Below are positions 28,781-38,402 of a stretch of 64,000 nt of DNA, piece after piece. How positions within the stretch are numbered: position 1 is the stretch's first letter; every line of letters starts with the position of its first letter. The notes below the pieces were generated by a model. That model was not told the DNA's origin, did no database searches, and saw nothing but the letters and a program-made list of their open reading frames with translations. The stretch is from positions 2,604,001 to 2,668,000 of the forward strand of contig NZ_CP044232.1 of NCBI RefSeq assembly GCF_008727775.1. Direction: 5' to 3'. The position numbers were made by a program, and so were the translations under genes. This DNA comes from Microbacterium lushaniae. Its GTDB lineage: Bacteria > Actinomycetota > Actinomycetes > Actinomycetales > Microbacteriaceae.

Positions 28781-29584
28781 GTGCGTGCGTCGGTGGTGGG
28801 TCAGATCACGCGCGGCACCACCGGCACCAACCGGCTTCGTCGCGTGGACCGGTGGATCGCCCGTCACCCGGCGCTGCGGGGGGCGGAGGATCCGCTCGTG
28901 ATCGACCTCGGGTTCGGGGCGAGCGCGGTGACCACGCTCGAGCTGTACGCGCGGCTCGCGCGGACGCGGCCGGACGTCGTGGTGCGCGGACTGGAGATCG
29001 ATCCCGATCGTGTGGCCCGTGCTCACGAGCAGCTGCACCGCGCGCCGGCCGCCGCGCGTGAGCACGTCTCCTTCGCGCTGGGCGGGTTCGAAGTGCCGAC
29101 GCCGGCCGGACGCCGGCCCGCGATCATCCGCGCGATGAACGTGCTCCGCCAGTACGACGAGCGCGACGTCGCCCCCGCATGGGCCCGCATGTGCGACCGG
29201 CTGACCCCCGGCGGCGTGCTCGTGGAGGGCACGTGCGACGAGATCGGCCGCGTCGCGACGTGGGCCGAGGTGGGAGCGGATGCCGTGCCGCGGAGCCTCA
29301 CGATCTCCCTGCGCCTGACCGGCCTCGCCTCCCCCGCGATCGCGGCCGAGCGCCTTCCCAAGGCGCTCATCCACCGCAACGTCCCGGGCGAACGCATCCA
29401 TGCGTTCCTCACCGGCTTGGAGACCGAGTGGAACCGCGCCGCGGCGGTGGCGCCGTTCGGGCCCGTGCATCGCTGGCGCACGGCGCTCGGCGCCCTGTCC
29501 GACGCGGGCTGGCCACTGCTGGGGCGTTCGCGCTGGCGGCTGGGCGAGGTCGGCGTCGCGTGGGATGCTGTGGCTCCGGCCTGA
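28781..29584 (+). CDS. Class I SAM-dependent methyltransferase-like protein
   Basis: The 267-residue protein has motif I VIDLGFGASAVTT near residue 40 and an acidic residue after GLEID near residue 75, the SAM-binding pattern, and a later LTPGGVLVEGTCDEIGR block. The substrate is not recognisable. The GTG start lies close after the divergent gpmA promoter. It converges with ygfZ. Similar proteins sit beside ygfZ in other actinobacteria. Confidence 0.8.
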   Translation: MRASVVGQITRGTTGTNRLRRVDRWIARHPALRGAEDPLVIDLGFGASAVTTLELYARLARTRPDVVVRGLEIDPDRVARAHEQLHRAPAAAREHVSFALGGFEVPTPAGRRPAIIRAMNVLRQYDERDVAPAWARMCDRLTPGGVLVEGTCDEIGRVATWAEVGADAVPRSLTISLRLTGLASPAIAAERLPKALIHRNVPGERIHAFLTGLETEWNRAAAVAPFGPVHRWRTALGALSDAGWPLLGRSRWRLGEVGVAWDAVAPA

Positions 29585-29597
29585 GCAGAGGGACGCG

Positions 29598-30692
29598 TCA
29601 GCCGGCGGAGGTGCGTCGCCCCAGGCGCGGCAGGCGGGGGACGGATGCCGTCGCCCCGGCGTCGGCGGGGACCACGACCTGCTGGGCGGCCGACACGGGT
29701 CCTTGCGCCGTGTCCACGACGAGGTCGGCGTCCACGGGCGCAGTGCGCTTGACGAGGGCGAGCGCGATCGGCCCCTCCTCGTAGTGCCACGCCGCGGAGG
29801 TGATGGCACCGATGACGGTGTCACCGGCCCTGACCGCATCCCCGCGCTCGGGCAGGATGCTGTCGCTGCCGTCCAGCTGCAGCGCCACGACGCGCCGGGG
29901 CGGGTGGCCGAGGTTGTGGACCTTCGCGACGGTCTCCTGACCGCGGTAGCAGCCCTTGGACAGGTGCACCGCCGTGCGCAGCCAGTCCAGCTCGTGCGGC
30001 AGAACGCGTTCGTCGGCGTCGGCCGCGATGCGCGGGCGCCATGCCGCGATCCGCAGCGCCTCGACGGCGTCCAGCCCGGCCAGGGCGCCGGGCGCGGAAG
30101 ACTGGATCAGGCGCTCCAGCTCGGCCTGCTCCACCACCGCCTCCGCCCAGTCGCGGTCAGCACCGGGATGCTCCAGCGGCTGCGCGTACGCGTGACCGCC
30201 GGGAGCGACCTGCGGCCACGGATCGCGCCAGATGACGGGGACGCCGGTCTCGGCGACGGCGGAAACCCGCTCGAGCGCCGCGGCGGTGCCGCCCACGACA
30301 GCGAGGTCGGAGCGGTCTGCGACGACCACGCGGAGGCGGAACCGCATGCGCTGCAACCAGGCCAGGAGCGGTTCGGCGTCGGGCGCGTCCACGAGGAGCC
30401 ACGTCGTCGCGCCGTCGTCGAGGACCGCGGCGGCGTGCTCGACCCGGCCCTGAGGATCCAGGATGAGCAGCTCGGTGGGCGTGGCCGGCGGAAGATGCGT
30501 GAGTGCCTGCGACGACAGCGAATCCAGCCAGCTGAGGCGGTCCTCACCCGAGACGGTGAGCACGCGCCGGTCACCGAGGGGGGCGAGCGCGCTCCCGGAG
30601 GCCAGAGCCCGCTGTTCGGCGAACGGGTTGCCGAGGTGGCGGAGGCCGCTCGTGTCGGACACGGCGCCCGCGACGGCGGTGTAATCGGTCAT
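29598..30692 (-). CDS. ygfZ: Folate-binding YgfZ/GcvT-like protein
   Basis: The 364-residue protein has the GcvT-like N-terminal tetrahydrofolate-binding fold and the family hallmark KGCYRGQETVAK near residue 248, whose cysteine is conserved. YgfZ supports repair or assembly of iron-sulfur enzymes. The start ATG shares one base with the stop of the nitrobindin-like gene (TGATG), so the two are coupled. The tail has extra Pro/Arg residues. Confidence 0.92.
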   Translation of the reverse strand: MTDYTAVAGAVSDTSGLRHLGNPFAEQRALASGSALAPLGDRRVLTVSGEDRLSWLDSLSSQALTHLPPATPTELLILDPQGRVEHAAAVLDDGATTWLLVDAPDAEPLLAWLQRMRFRLRVVVADRSDLAVVGGTAAALERVSAVAETGVPVIWRDPWPQVAPGGHAYAQPLEHPGADRDWAEAVVEQAELERLIQSSAPGALAGLDAVEALRIAAWRPRIAADADERVLPHELDWLRTAVHLSKGCYRGQETVAKVHNLGHPPRRVVALQLDGSDSILPERGDAVRAGDTVIGAITSAAWHYEEGPIALALVKRTAPVDADLVVDTAQGPVSAAQQVVVPADAGATASVPRLPRLGRRTSAG

Positions 30693-31291
30693 CAGTCGGC
30701 CCTGGCCAATCGAGCCGACGCGTGCGAGGCCAGCTCCGACCCGAGGGCGGCGATGTCCCACGCCCACAGCAGGTGGCCATCGACCAGGCCGTACATCCGC
30801 GTCGCGGCGGTGTACACCTTGGCTCCGGCGGTGCGCACCACCGCGTCGGTGGCGATGTCGATGCGGGGCCCCCGCACCTGCCCCAGGTACAGCTCGCTGA
30901 TGCCGTCCGCGTGCACGAGGGAGACTTCGATGTCGAACCCGCCGGCCTCGTTGCGGAGGCGCTCGACGTCGTCGACCGTGCGTGCGGGACTGGTCGTCAG
31001 GGCGGGCAGCAGACCGGGCCCGGCGTCACCCTCGGCGGCGGGGCGGCTCAGGCGCCAGTACCCCATCTCGGCGACCAGCGGCGTCGGCTCGCCCTCACCG
31101 AGCAGCCACGCGCTGCCGGAGTAGTTCAGGTACGCACCACCGTCGTGGCTGAAGCTCACGCGGTGGCGGAACTCACCCGTGAAGTGCCGGTCAGAGGCGG
31201 CGTAGTCCAGCACACCGGTGCCTTCCCACACGCCCACGAGCCACGACAACGGTGCGAGGTCGGCGGGGAGGTCTGTCGGCAGCTCGAACAC
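30692..31291 (-). CDS. FABP-like heme protein (nitrobindin family)
   Basis: The 199-residue beta-barrel protein starts with PTDLPADLAPLSWLVGVWEG and contains the nitrobindin signature G-x-W-x-G-x-G (GVWEGTG near residue 17), then FTGEFRHRVSFSH. Actinobacterial members bind heme and have been linked to nitric-oxide chemistry or peroxynitrite isomerisation. GTG 31291 is chosen because it begins at the conserved domain; longer starts run into the small gene upstream. Coupled to ygfZ. Confidence 0.85.
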   Translation of the reverse strand: MFELPTDLPADLAPLSWLVGVWEGTGVLDYAASDRHFTGEFRHRVSFSHDGGAYLNYSGSAWLLGEGEPTPLVAEMGYWRLSRPAAEGDAGPGLLPALTTSPARTVDDVERLRNEAGGFDIEVSLVHADGISELYLGQVRGPRIDIATDAVVRTAGAKVYTAATRMYGLVDGHLLWAWDIAALGSELASHASARLARAD

Positions 31292-31301
31292 GAGGCCACC
31301 G

Positions 31302-31415
31302 TCAGCGCTGGCCGCGGTACAGGTTCTTGATGACGACGCCGGACACGAACACGATCGCGAGAGACGCGAGGCCGAGCAAACCCACGAAGAAGAGTTCGAG
31401 CGCGACAAGATCCAT
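31302..31415 (-). CDS. Small single-helix membrane protein (37 residues)
   Basis: The frame encodes a short acidic start (MDLVALELFFVGLLGL), one hydrophobic helix (residues 4-29) and a basic end (IKNLYRGQR), a convincing topology for a tiny membrane protein. It fits exactly between the 99-residue membrane protein gene (9 bp away) and the nitrobindin-like gene (10 bp away), so it is part of that operon. Its role is unknown. Confidence 0.6.
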   Translation of the reverse strand: MDLVALELFFVGLLGLASLAIVFVSGVVIKNLYRGQR

Positions 31416-31424
31416 GGCGGCAGT

Positions 31425-31724
31425 CTATCCCGGAACGATCGCGGCGAGCCCGAAGCCGGCGCTGATGACGGCCATCACGACCATCGCCCCGAGCACGCTC
31501 GCCGCGACGCGGACGAGGAACTCCTGCGATCGTCCGTACCACAGCTGCACCACGAAAGACAGGACGAGGCAGCTCCCCAGCCCGATCGTGAGCCACGCGG
31601 CACGCCACTCCTCGGGGACGAAGACGCCGATGCCGATGCCCAGGAGCGCGGCCACCACCCACACCGCCAGCACACCCCACACCGTGCGTCGCGGCGCCAA
31701 CTCGGGAACGGTCATATTGGTCAT
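31425..31724 (-). CDS. Small multi-helix membrane protein
   Basis: The 99-residue protein has about three hydrophobic segments (residues 13-33, 42-62 and 70-95) and starts MTNMTVPELAPRRTVWG. The family is not recognised; proteins of this size and order occur beside ygfZ and FABP genes in Microbacteriaceae. It is the first gene of the four-gene leftward operon and diverges from the GlnR-like regulator. Confidence 0.65.
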   Translation of the reverse strand: MTNMTVPELAPRRTVWGVLAVWVVAALLGIGIGVFVPEEWRAAWLTIGLGSCLVLSFVVQLWYGRSQEFLVRVAASVLGAMVVMAVISAGFGLAAIVPG

Positions 31725-31828
31725 TCTCGCGCAGGAGAGGCGCATCCGCACACCGCGGCGCGGGAGCGGTCCCGTCTCGCCCCTAAGATATGGGTGGATG
31801 CGGCCCGCCGCATTGGGGGAGGTCCCGG

Positions 31829-32521
31829 TTGGCACAGCTTCTCGTTCTCAGTTCCGCGCATGGCGGCGGCCCTGTCCTGCCCTCCCTCGAACTGCTCAGC
31901 CATCGCGTCCGCCAGATCCCGGCCGAGCCCGCACAACTGGTCAACGCCCCCAGTGCCGACGTCATCTTCGTCGATGCACGCGCCGATCTGGTGGGAGCGA
32001 AGTCGCTGTGCAAGATCCTCAACACCACCGGCATCGACGCGCCTCTCGTGCTGGTCGTCACCGAGGGCGGACTCACTGCGGTGTCCCCCGACTGGGGCGT
32101 GGATGATGTCATCCTCGTCGGCGCCGGACCCGCCGAGGTGGATGCCCGCGTACGCCTGGCGATCGGGCGGATGTCCAAGGAGCAGGTGTCCACCCGCATC
32201 CAGACCTCCGGCATCACGATCGACGAGTCCTCCTACTCCGCCAAGGTGCACGGCAAGCCGCTGGATCTGACGTACAAGGAGTTCCAGCTCCTGCACTTCT
32301 TCGCCACGCACCCCTCGCGCGTCTTCACCCGCGAGCAGCTCCTCAGCGAAGTGTGGGGCTACGACTACTTCGGCGGCACGCGCACCGTCGACGTGCATGT
32401 CCGGCGCCTGCGGGCAAAGCTCGGCGATCTCGAGCAGCTCATCGGCACGGTGCGCAACGTGGGGTACCGCTTCAACGTCTACGAGGACGATCAGCTGCCG
32501 GCCCCGGCCCCCTCGGCCTGA
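31829..32521 (+). CDS. GlnR-like atypical OmpR-family response regulator
   Basis: The 230-residue protein has a receiver-like domain in which the usual acidic pocket near the N-terminus is missing ([12 protein letters not shown]) while an Asp remains in [10 protein letters not shown] near residue 49. The winged-helix domain ends [14 protein letters not shown]. Orphan regulators with degenerate receivers are typical of GlnR. TTG 31829 follows GGGGGAGG. It precedes ppk, as in other actinobacteria where regulators sit near phosphate genes. Confidence 0.75.
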   Translation: MAQLLVLSSAHGGGPVLPSLELLSHRVRQIPAEPAQLVNAPSADVIFVDARADLVGAKSLCKILNTTGIDAPLVLVVTEGGLTAVSPDWGVDDVILVGAGPAEVDARVRLAIGRMSKEQVSTRIQTSGITIDESSYSAKVHGKPLDLTYKEFQLLHFFATHPSRVFTREQLLSEVWGYDYFGGTRTVDVHVRRLRAKLGDLEQLIGTVRNVGYRFNVYEDDQLPAPAPSA

Positions 32522-32590
32522 CCCGCTCGCGCGAGCAGCACGTTCGAAACGCCTCGCGCCGCAGCATCCCCCGCCTGCAATGATGAAGGG

Positions 32591-34759
32591 ATGATCGAAC
32601 ACGATGTGCTCGACGCCGGTCTGGGCGATGCGGACGACGACGACTTCGATGAGGCGGTCGAAGCCGTCGACGCCCAGCTGCCCGAGAACCGCTATCTCGA
32701 TCGCGAGCTGAGCTGGCTCGCGTTCAATCGCCGCGTGCTGGAACTCGCCGAAGACCCGGCGCAGCCGACGCTGGAGCGGGCCAACTTCCTGGCCATCTTC
32801 GCCAGCAACCTCGACGAGTTCTTCATGGTGCGCGTGGCCGGTCTCCAGCGGCGCATCGTCACGGGCCTGGCCCTGCCCACCAACGTCGGCCGCGCACCGC
32901 TGGATGTGCTCGCAGACATCTCCGCCGAGGCGCACCGCCTGCAGCTGCGCCACGCGGCCGCGTGGACCGAGCAGGTGCGTCCGGCCCTGGCCGAATCGGG
33001 CATCGAGGTCGTCTCGTGGGAGGAACTCGACGACGCCGAGCGCGAGCGCCTCTCCGAGTACTTCCAGGCCCAGGTCTTCCCTGTGCTCATGCCCCTCGCC
33101 GTGGACCCGGCCCACCCCTTCCCGTACATCTCCGGCCTGTCGCTGAACCTCGCCATCCGCGTGCGCAACGCCCGCTCTGGGCGTCAGGAGTTCGCACGCC
33201 TGAAGGTGCCGCCCATGCTCCCCCGGCTCGTGCAGATCCCCAGCGCCCGCGGCACCGCACGGTACCTGCCGCTGGAGGGGCTCATCGCGAACCACCTGGG
33301 CGACCTCTTCCCCGGGATGGAGGTGCTCGACCACCACGCGTTCCGCCTCACCCGCAACGAAGACGTGACGATCGAAGAGGACGAGACCGAGAACCTCATC
33401 CAGGCGCTGGAGGCCGAGCTCCTGCGCCGCCGTTTCGGTCCGCCCATCCGGCTCGAGATCACCGACGACATGGACGACGTCACGCTCGATCTGCTCCTGA
33501 GCGAGCTCGACATCACCGAGCAGGAGGTCTACCGCCTCCCCGGGCCGCTGGATCTGCGGGGCCTGTTCGACCTGTCCCGCATCGACCGACCCGACCTGCG
33601 GTACCCCCCGCACGTGCCCAAGACGGCGGTGGCCTTCCAGCCGCCCGAGCACAACCGCCGCGCCGACGTCTTCGCGGCCATCCGCAGGGCCGACGTGCTC
33701 GTGCACCACCCGTACGAGTCCTTCGCCACGAGCGTGCAGGCCTTCCTCGAGCAGGCCGCGAAAGACCCGCACGTCCTCGCCATCAAGCAGACGCTGTATC
33801 GCACCTCCGGCGACAGCCCCATCGTGCAGGCGCTCATCGACGCCGCCGAATCCGGCAAGCAGGTGCTCGCGCTGGTCGAGGTCAAGGCCCGCTTCGACGA
33901 GGCCGCCAACATCGTCTGGGCACGCAAGCTGGAGAAGGCCGGCGTGCACGTGGTGTACGGCCTGGTGGGGCTGAAGACCCACTGCAAGCTCGCCCTGGTC
34001 ATCCGCGAGGAAGACGGCGTGCTGCGCCACTACAGCCACGTCGGCACCGGAAACTACAACCCCAAGACCAGCCGCATCTACGAAGACCTCGGGCTGTTCA
34101 CGGTCGACAACGAGGTGGGGCGCGACCTCACCCGCCTGTTCAACGAACTGAGCGGCTACGCGATCGAGAAGAAGTTCAAGCGGCTCCTGGTCGCACCCCT
34201 CCACCTGCGCAAAGGCCTCATCCGCCTCATCGACAAAGAACGGCGCCACGCGCTCGCAGGCAAGCGCGCCGGCATCCGCATCAAGGTCAACTCGATGGTC
34301 GACGAGCAGATCATCGACGCGCTGTACCGAGCGAGCCAGGCCGGCGTTCCCGTCGAGGTGTGGGTGCGCGGGATCTGCTCGCTCAAGCCCGGGGTCCCCG
34401 GTCTCAGCGAGAACATCACGGTGCGCTCGATCCTGGGCCGCTACCTCGAGCACTCCCGCATCTTCGCCTTCGACAACGGCGGCGACCCGCAGGTCTACAT
34501 CGGCAGCGCCGACATGATGCACCGCAACCTCGACCGCCGGGTGGAAGCGCTCGTGCGCGTGAGCGCGGCGGGACAGATCGCCGAACTGACGACGCTGTTC
34601 GACCTCGCGATGAGCCCCGGCACGACTTCGTGGCATCTCGGCCCCGACGGCGAGTGGACCCGCCACAGCACCACCGACAGCGGCAAAGCGCTCGTGGATC
34701 TGCAGGAGAAGACGATGGCCACGGTGCAGCGGCGCCGCCGCGCCCGAGCGGTGCGATGA
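32591..34759 (+). CDS. ppk: RNA-degradosome-type polyphosphate kinase
   Basis: The 722-residue enzyme makes polyphosphate from ATP. N-terminal domain block [20 protein letters not shown] near residue 36 and the catalytic-histidine region [18 protein letters not shown] near residue 478 are present, followed by the C-terminal domains with [12 protein letters not shown] near residue 618. The stop overlaps the next gene (ATGA). The order ppk, mutT-like, pstS, pstC, pstA, pstB is the conserved actinobacterial phosphate locus. Confidence 0.97.
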   Translation: MIEHDVLDAGLGDADDDDFDEAVEAVDAQLPENRYLDRELSWLAFNRRVLELAEDPAQPTLERANFLAIFASNLDEFFMVRVAGLQRRIVTGLALPTNVGRAPLDVLADISAEAHRLQLRHAAAWTEQVRPALAESGIEVVSWEELDDAERERLSEYFQAQVFPVLMPLAVDPAHPFPYISGLSLNLAIRVRNARSGRQEFARLKVPPMLPRLVQIPSARGTARYLPLEGLIANHLGDLFPGMEVLDHHAFRLTRNEDVTIEEDETENLIQALEAELLRRRFGPPIRLEITDDMDDVTLDLLLSELDITEQEVYRLPGPLDLRGLFDLSRIDRPDLRYPPHVPKTAVAFQPPEHNRRADVFAAIRRADVLVHHPYESFATSVQAFLEQAAKDPHVLAIKQTLYRTSGDSPIVQALIDAAESGKQVLALVEVKARFDEAANIVWARKLEKAGVHVVYGLVGLKTHCKLALVIREEDGVLRHYSHVGTGNYNPKTSRIYEDLGLFTVDNEVGRDLTRLFNELSGYAIEKKFKRLLVAPLHLRKGLIRLIDKERRHALAGKRAGIRIKVNSMVDEQIIDALYRASQAGVPVEVWVRGICSLKPGVPGLSENITVRSILGRYLEHSRIFAFDNGGDPQVYIGSADMMHRNLDRRVEALVRVSAAGQIAELTTLFDLAMSPGTTSWHLGPDGEWTRHSTTDSGKALVDLQEKTMATVQRRRRARAVR

Positions 34760-35694
34760 CCGAACCCGCCGTCTACGCCGCCGGCGGCGTGGTGTGGCGG
34801 CTGGTCGAGGGAAAGCCCCATGTCCTGCTGGTCCACCGCACCAAATACCGCGACATCACGCTGCCCAAGGGGAAGGTCGACCCCGGCGAGATGCTCGCTG
34901 AAGCCGCCGTGCGCGAAGTGCATGAGGAAACGGGCATCCGCGTGAGCCTGGGCGTGCCGATCGGCGTCTCGCACTATCGCCTGCCGAACTCGCGGGAGAA
35001 GATCGTGCACTACTGGGCCGCGGAGGCCACCGACGCCGCCGTGCGCACATCGACCTTCGTGCCGAACAAGGAGATCGCCGCCCTCGAGTGGGTGAGCGTG
35101 AAGAAGGCCCGCACGCGCCTCAGCTATCCCGTCGACGTGGAGATCGTGGACGGCTTCCAGGCACTCGTGGACCAGGGCGTCACGCACACCTTCCCGCTCG
35201 TCGCGCTGCGCCACGGGAAGGCGAAGCCCAGAAGCTCGTGGACCGGCCCCGACGCCGCACGCCCCCTGACGGGCCGGGGACGGCGCCAGGCCGACGCCCT
35301 CGTCGGACCGCTGCGGGCCTTCGGCGTGCGCAAGATCATCTCCAGTCCCGCCGAGCGCTGCGTGCAGACCGTCGCCCCCCTGGCGGCGGCCCTCGACCGC
35401 CGCATCGAGCAGACGCCGCTGATCAGCCAGGACGCATGGGAGGAGGGCACCGCCGACGTCCGCCGCGTCGTCGGAGAGCGCGTGCGCTCCCGCCGTCCCG
35501 CGGTGCTGTGCAGTCACCGTCCACTGCTGCCCGACATCCTCAGCGAACTGGCGCTGGCCACCGGCACGCTGGCCGGATCGTACCTGGGCAGCGCATCGTC
35601 ACTGGAGACGGGGGGTTTCTCGGTCGCGCATCTCTCCGCCGACCATCCCGGCTCCGGGATCGTGGCGATCGAGACTCACGAGCCGAGCGTCTGA
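34756..35694 (+). CDS. mutT1: MutT1-like Nudix hydrolase fused to a histidine phosphatase
   Basis: The 312-residue protein has a Nudix domain (residues 1-140; box [20 protein letters not shown] near residue 40) and a C-terminal histidine-phosphatase domain ([13 protein letters not shown] near residue 151, then RGRRQADAL and [11 protein letters not shown]). Mycobacterial MutT1 has the same layout and acts on 8-oxo-dGTP and diadenosine polyphosphates. It is translationally coupled to ppk. Confidence 0.93.
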   Translation: MTEPAVYAAGGVVWRLVEGKPHVLLVHRTKYRDITLPKGKVDPGEMLAEAAVREVHEETGIRVSLGVPIGVSHYRLPNSREKIVHYWAAEATDAAVRTSTFVPNKEIAALEWVSVKKARTRLSYPVDVEIVDGFQALVDQGVTHTFPLVALRHGKAKPRSSWTGPDAARPLTGRGRRQADALVGPLRAFGVRKIISSPAERCVQTVAPLAAALDRRIEQTPLISQDAWEEGTADVRRVVGERVRSRRPAVLCSHRPLLPDILSELALATGTLAGSYLGSASSLETGGFSVAHLSADHPGSGIVAIETHEPSV

Positions 35695-36098
35695 CGCCGC
35701 CGCGCATCCTCCGGGCGCACCAGCGGCGGGACACCGGTGTCACGCGCAGCCGGAACCGTGGACACGACAGGCCCCGACTCCGTCATCGCCGCGCGCACGC
35801 GCTGCTGAGTGCCCTCGGCGCGCGCGAGCTCCCGCGCGACCTGCGCCCGCAGCGCGTCATGCGTGGCCTCGCGCAGCTCGGCGGCGGCCTTCTCGGCGGC
35901 CCGCCGCATCCGATTTGGGTGCTCCACGGCGTCGCCGGCGGTCTGTGCCAGCGCGGCCGCCTGGGCCGCCCGCTTGCGCAGGGCGCGGGCGGGCTTGTCA
36001 TCGATCCGCTTGGCGGTCTTGCGTGCAGCGCGCACCGCCTCCGCGACATCCTCGAGGGCGGCGAGCGCACGCGCCTCGGCGGGGGGTCGCTTCACCAT
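35676..36098 (-). CDS. Ala/Arg-rich helical protein of unknown function
   Basis: The 140-residue frame is strongly helical and charged (AALEDVAEAVRAARKTAKRID, then AAEKAAAELREATHDALR), a pattern suggesting a coiled coil. The last residues run over the converging MutT1-like gene by 19 bp. A homologous family is not recognised, and Ala/Arg-rich frames can arise by chance in GC-rich DNA, so confidence is limited. ATG 36098 starts MVKRPPAEARAL. Confidence 0.55.
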   Translation of the reverse strand: MVKRPPAEARALAALEDVAEAVRAARKTAKRIDDKPARALRKRAAQAAALAQTAGDAVEHPNRMRRAAEKAAAELREATHDALRAQVARELARAEGTQQRVRAAMTESGPVVSTVPAARDTGVPPLVRPEDARRRQTLGS

Positions 36099-36167
36099 GG
36101 CACCACTGTAAAAGGCGCCGGAGGACAATGTCGCACCCGGCGACGGCGCGTGCGCCGGCCGTGGCCC

Positions 36168-36189
36168 GTTCACCTGCCGTTCACCTGCA
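36168..36189 (+). promoter_or_regulatory. PHO box (RegX3/PhoP site) of pstS
   Basis: Two consecutive 11-bp direct units, GTTCACCTGCC and GTTCACCTGCA, match the actinobacterial PHO-box unit. They sit 85 bp upstream of the pstS start at the position of a promoter -35 region. Activation by the senX3-regX3 system encoded 10 kb away is expected under phosphate limitation. Confidence 0.9.
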
Positions 36190-36273
36190 CTGCGGAGTCT
36201 GGTAAGGCAGCGTGTCTACCGTCGAGGCGAGCCCGAGCCCGGGTCTCGTTTCTGAAGCCGAAGGATCCGCATA

Positions 36274-37368
36274 GTGAAGATCACTCGTTTCGCCCGGCTG
36301 GGCGCCGTCGCCGCCGCAGCGGCTCTCGCCCTCACCGGGTGCGCCGTCAACGAAGGGGGCGGGAGCACCGCTCCTGCCGGCGACGACGGACTGTCGGGCA
36401 CCCTGGTCGGTGGCGGCGCGTCGTCGCAGGAGGTCGCGGTCCAGACCTGGACGTCCGGCCTGCAGGGCGACAACCCCGACCTCACGATCGACTACGACCC
36501 CGCCGGCTCGGGCACCGGCCGTGAGTCGTTCCAGGCCGGCGCATTCCAGTTCGCCGGCTCCGACCGTCCGTTCACCGTCGAGGAGATCGAGGCGGGCCCA
36601 TTCGACGCGTGCGTGGAGGGTTCGGACATCGTCGAGCTGCCCACCTACATCTCCCCCATCGCGGTCGTGTTCAACCTCGAGGGCATCGAGACACTCAACC
36701 TCGACGCGCCGACGCTGGCGGGCATGTTCGCCGGCACCATCACGACGTGGAACGACCCGGCCATCGCGGCTCTGAACGAAGGGGTCACGCTGCCGGCCGC
36801 CGCCATCACCCCGGTGCACCGCTCCGACGACTCCGGGACCACTGAGAACTTCACGGATTACCTCTTCCAGGCCGCCCCGGATGTGTGGACCAGCGAGCCC
36901 GACGGAGTCTGGCCGCTGTCCGGAGGCGAGGCCGCTCAGGGCACGTCGGGCGTCATCTCGGCGGTCGAGGGCGGACAGGGCACGATCGGCTATGCCGACG
37001 CGTCGCGCGCAGGAGATCTCGGCACCGTCGCGATCCAGGTGGGCGAGGAGTTCGTCCCCTACTCCCCCGAAGCCGCCGCCGCCGTCGTCGACGCCTCCCC
37101 GGAGGAGGAGGGCCGCGCGCCCACCGACATCGCGATCGCCCTGGATCGCACGACCACCGCTGCCGGCGTGTACCCCATCGTTCTGGTGAGCTACATGATC
37201 GGCTGCGCCGACTACCAGGACGACGCCACCGCCGCGCTCGTGAAGGCGCTGTTCGAGTACGTCGCCAGCCCGGAGGGGCAGGATGCGGCGGCTGAGGCGG
37301 CCGGCAGCGCGCCGATCTCCGACGCCCTGCGCGAGCAGGTGAGCAGCGCCATCGACGCCATCCAGTAG
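36274..37368 (+). CDS. pstS: Phosphate ABC transporter substrate-binding lipoprotein PstS
   Basis: The 364-residue lipoprotein has a lipobox (LALTGC, Cys near residue 24), the phosphate-binding loop VGGGASSQEVAVQTW near residue 45, the DPAGSGTGRESF block near residue 75 and the helix region PVHRSDDSGTTENFTDYLF near residue 180. It captures phosphate at the cell surface and delivers it to PstC/PstA. GTG/ATG choice is not at issue. The PHO box lies upstream and a hairpin follows, so pstS may be made in excess over the other subunits. Confidence 0.96.
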   Translation: MKITRFARLGAVAAAAALALTGCAVNEGGGSTAPAGDDGLSGTLVGGGASSQEVAVQTWTSGLQGDNPDLTIDYDPAGSGTGRESFQAGAFQFAGSDRPFTVEEIEAGPFDACVEGSDIVELPTYISPIAVVFNLEGIETLNLDAPTLAGMFAGTITTWNDPAIAALNEGVTLPAAAITPVHRSDDSGTTENFTDYLFQAAPDVWTSEPDGVWPLSGGEAAQGTSGVISAVEGGQGTIGYADASRAGDLGTVAIQVGEEFVPYSPEAAAAVVDASPEEEGRAPTDIAIALDRTTTAAGVYPIVLVSYMIGCADYQDDATAALVKALFEYVASPEGQDAAAEAAGSAPISDALREQVSSAIDAIQ

Positions 37369-37378
37369 ACCGCCGACG

Positions 37379-37408
37379 GGCCCGGCCCGGCTGCGGCCGG
37401 ACCGGGCC
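37379..37408 (+). terminator. Hairpin between pstS and pstC
   Basis: Arms at 37379-37391 and 37396-37408 pair over 13 positions with one mismatch around a TGCG loop. There is only a weak TTCGT after it, so it is more likely a partial terminator or an mRNA-stabilising structure for pstS. Confidence 0.55.
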
Positions 37409-37447
37409 TTCGTGCGGATCCCGACTCCTTCCCACAGAATCGACTTC

Positions 37448-38401
37448 ATGACCACCACACCCGAGGTCACCCGCACCGGGGCCCCGAAGGGAACCGTGCG
37501 CCGTGGCGATCGCTGGTTCTCGGGCACGGCGCTGTTCGCCGGCTCGATGATCCTGGTCACCCTCGCCGCCGTCGCCATCTTCCTCATCGTCCAGTCGCTG
37601 CCCGCGTTGTTCGCCACCGACGCGGACGCGTCGATCCTGCCGTCCAACTTCTGGGCCTACGTCGGCCCGCTGGTGTTCGGCACGGTGTGGGCCGCCACGC
37701 TGGCCCTCATCATGGCCGTCCCGCTCTCGCTCGGTGTCGCTCTCTTCATCTCGCACTATGCCCCGCGCCGCCTCGCGCAGGCGCTCGGATACGTCGTGGA
37801 TCTGCTCGCCGCCGTCCCCTCCGTGGTGTTCGGGCTGTGGGGCATCGGCGTACTGGCCCCTACCGTGCAGCCCATCTACACGTGGCTGGTCGACAACGCC
37901 GGCTGGTTCCCGCTGTTCGCGGGGCCGGTCTCCAGCACGGGGCGCACGGTCTTCACCGCCGCCGTCGTGCTGGCGGTCATGGTCACCCCGATCATCACCG
38001 CGATCTGCCGGGAGATCTTCCTGCAGACACCCAAGCTCCACGAGGAGGCGGCCCTGGCGCTGGGCTCGACCCGCTGGGAGATGATCCGGATGGCGGTGTT
38101 CCCCTTCGCCCGCAGCGGCATCGTCTCGGCGGCCATGCTCGGGCTGGGTCGCGCCCTGGGCGAGACGATGGCCGTGGCGATGGTGCTGTCGGTCTCCGGA
38201 GGCATCAGCTTCAAGCTCTTCACGCCCGACAACCCCAACACCATCGCCGCCAACATCGCGCTCAGCTTCCCCGAGGCGTACGGCCTCAACATCAACGTGC
38301 TCATCGCGACCGGGCTCATCCTGTTCGTGGTGACGTTCGGGGTGAACGCGCTCGCGCGCTACATCGTGAGCCGGCGCAAAGAATTCTCGGGGGCGAACTG
38401 A
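37448..38401 (+). CDS. pstC: Phosphate ABC transporter permease PstC
   Basis: The 317-residue permease has six predicted helices and the ABC permease EAA motif region LHEEAALALGSTRWEMIRMA near residue 200. The start MTTTPEVTRTG at 37448 is preceded by a weak site. Together with PstA it forms the membrane channel for phosphate. It is one base from pstA. Confidence 0.96.
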   Translation: MTTTPEVTRTGAPKGTVRRGDRWFSGTALFAGSMILVTLAAVAIFLIVQSLPALFATDADASILPSNFWAYVGPLVFGTVWAATLALIMAVPLSLGVALFISHYAPRRLAQALGYVVDLLAAVPSVVFGLWGIGVLAPTVQPIYTWLVDNAGWFPLFAGPVSSTGRTVFTAAVVLAVMVTPIITAICREIFLQTPKLHEEAALALGSTRWEMIRMAVFPFARSGIVSAAMLGLGRALGETMAVAMVLSVSGGISFKLFTPDNPNTIAANIALSFPEAYGLNINVLIATGLILFVVTFGVNALARYIVSRRKEFSGAN

Positions 38402-38402
38402 C

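Noticed and set aside
31721..34666. A 981-codon minus-strand frame opposite the regulator and ppk
   Set aside because: Antisense shadow of two clear genes on the plus strand.
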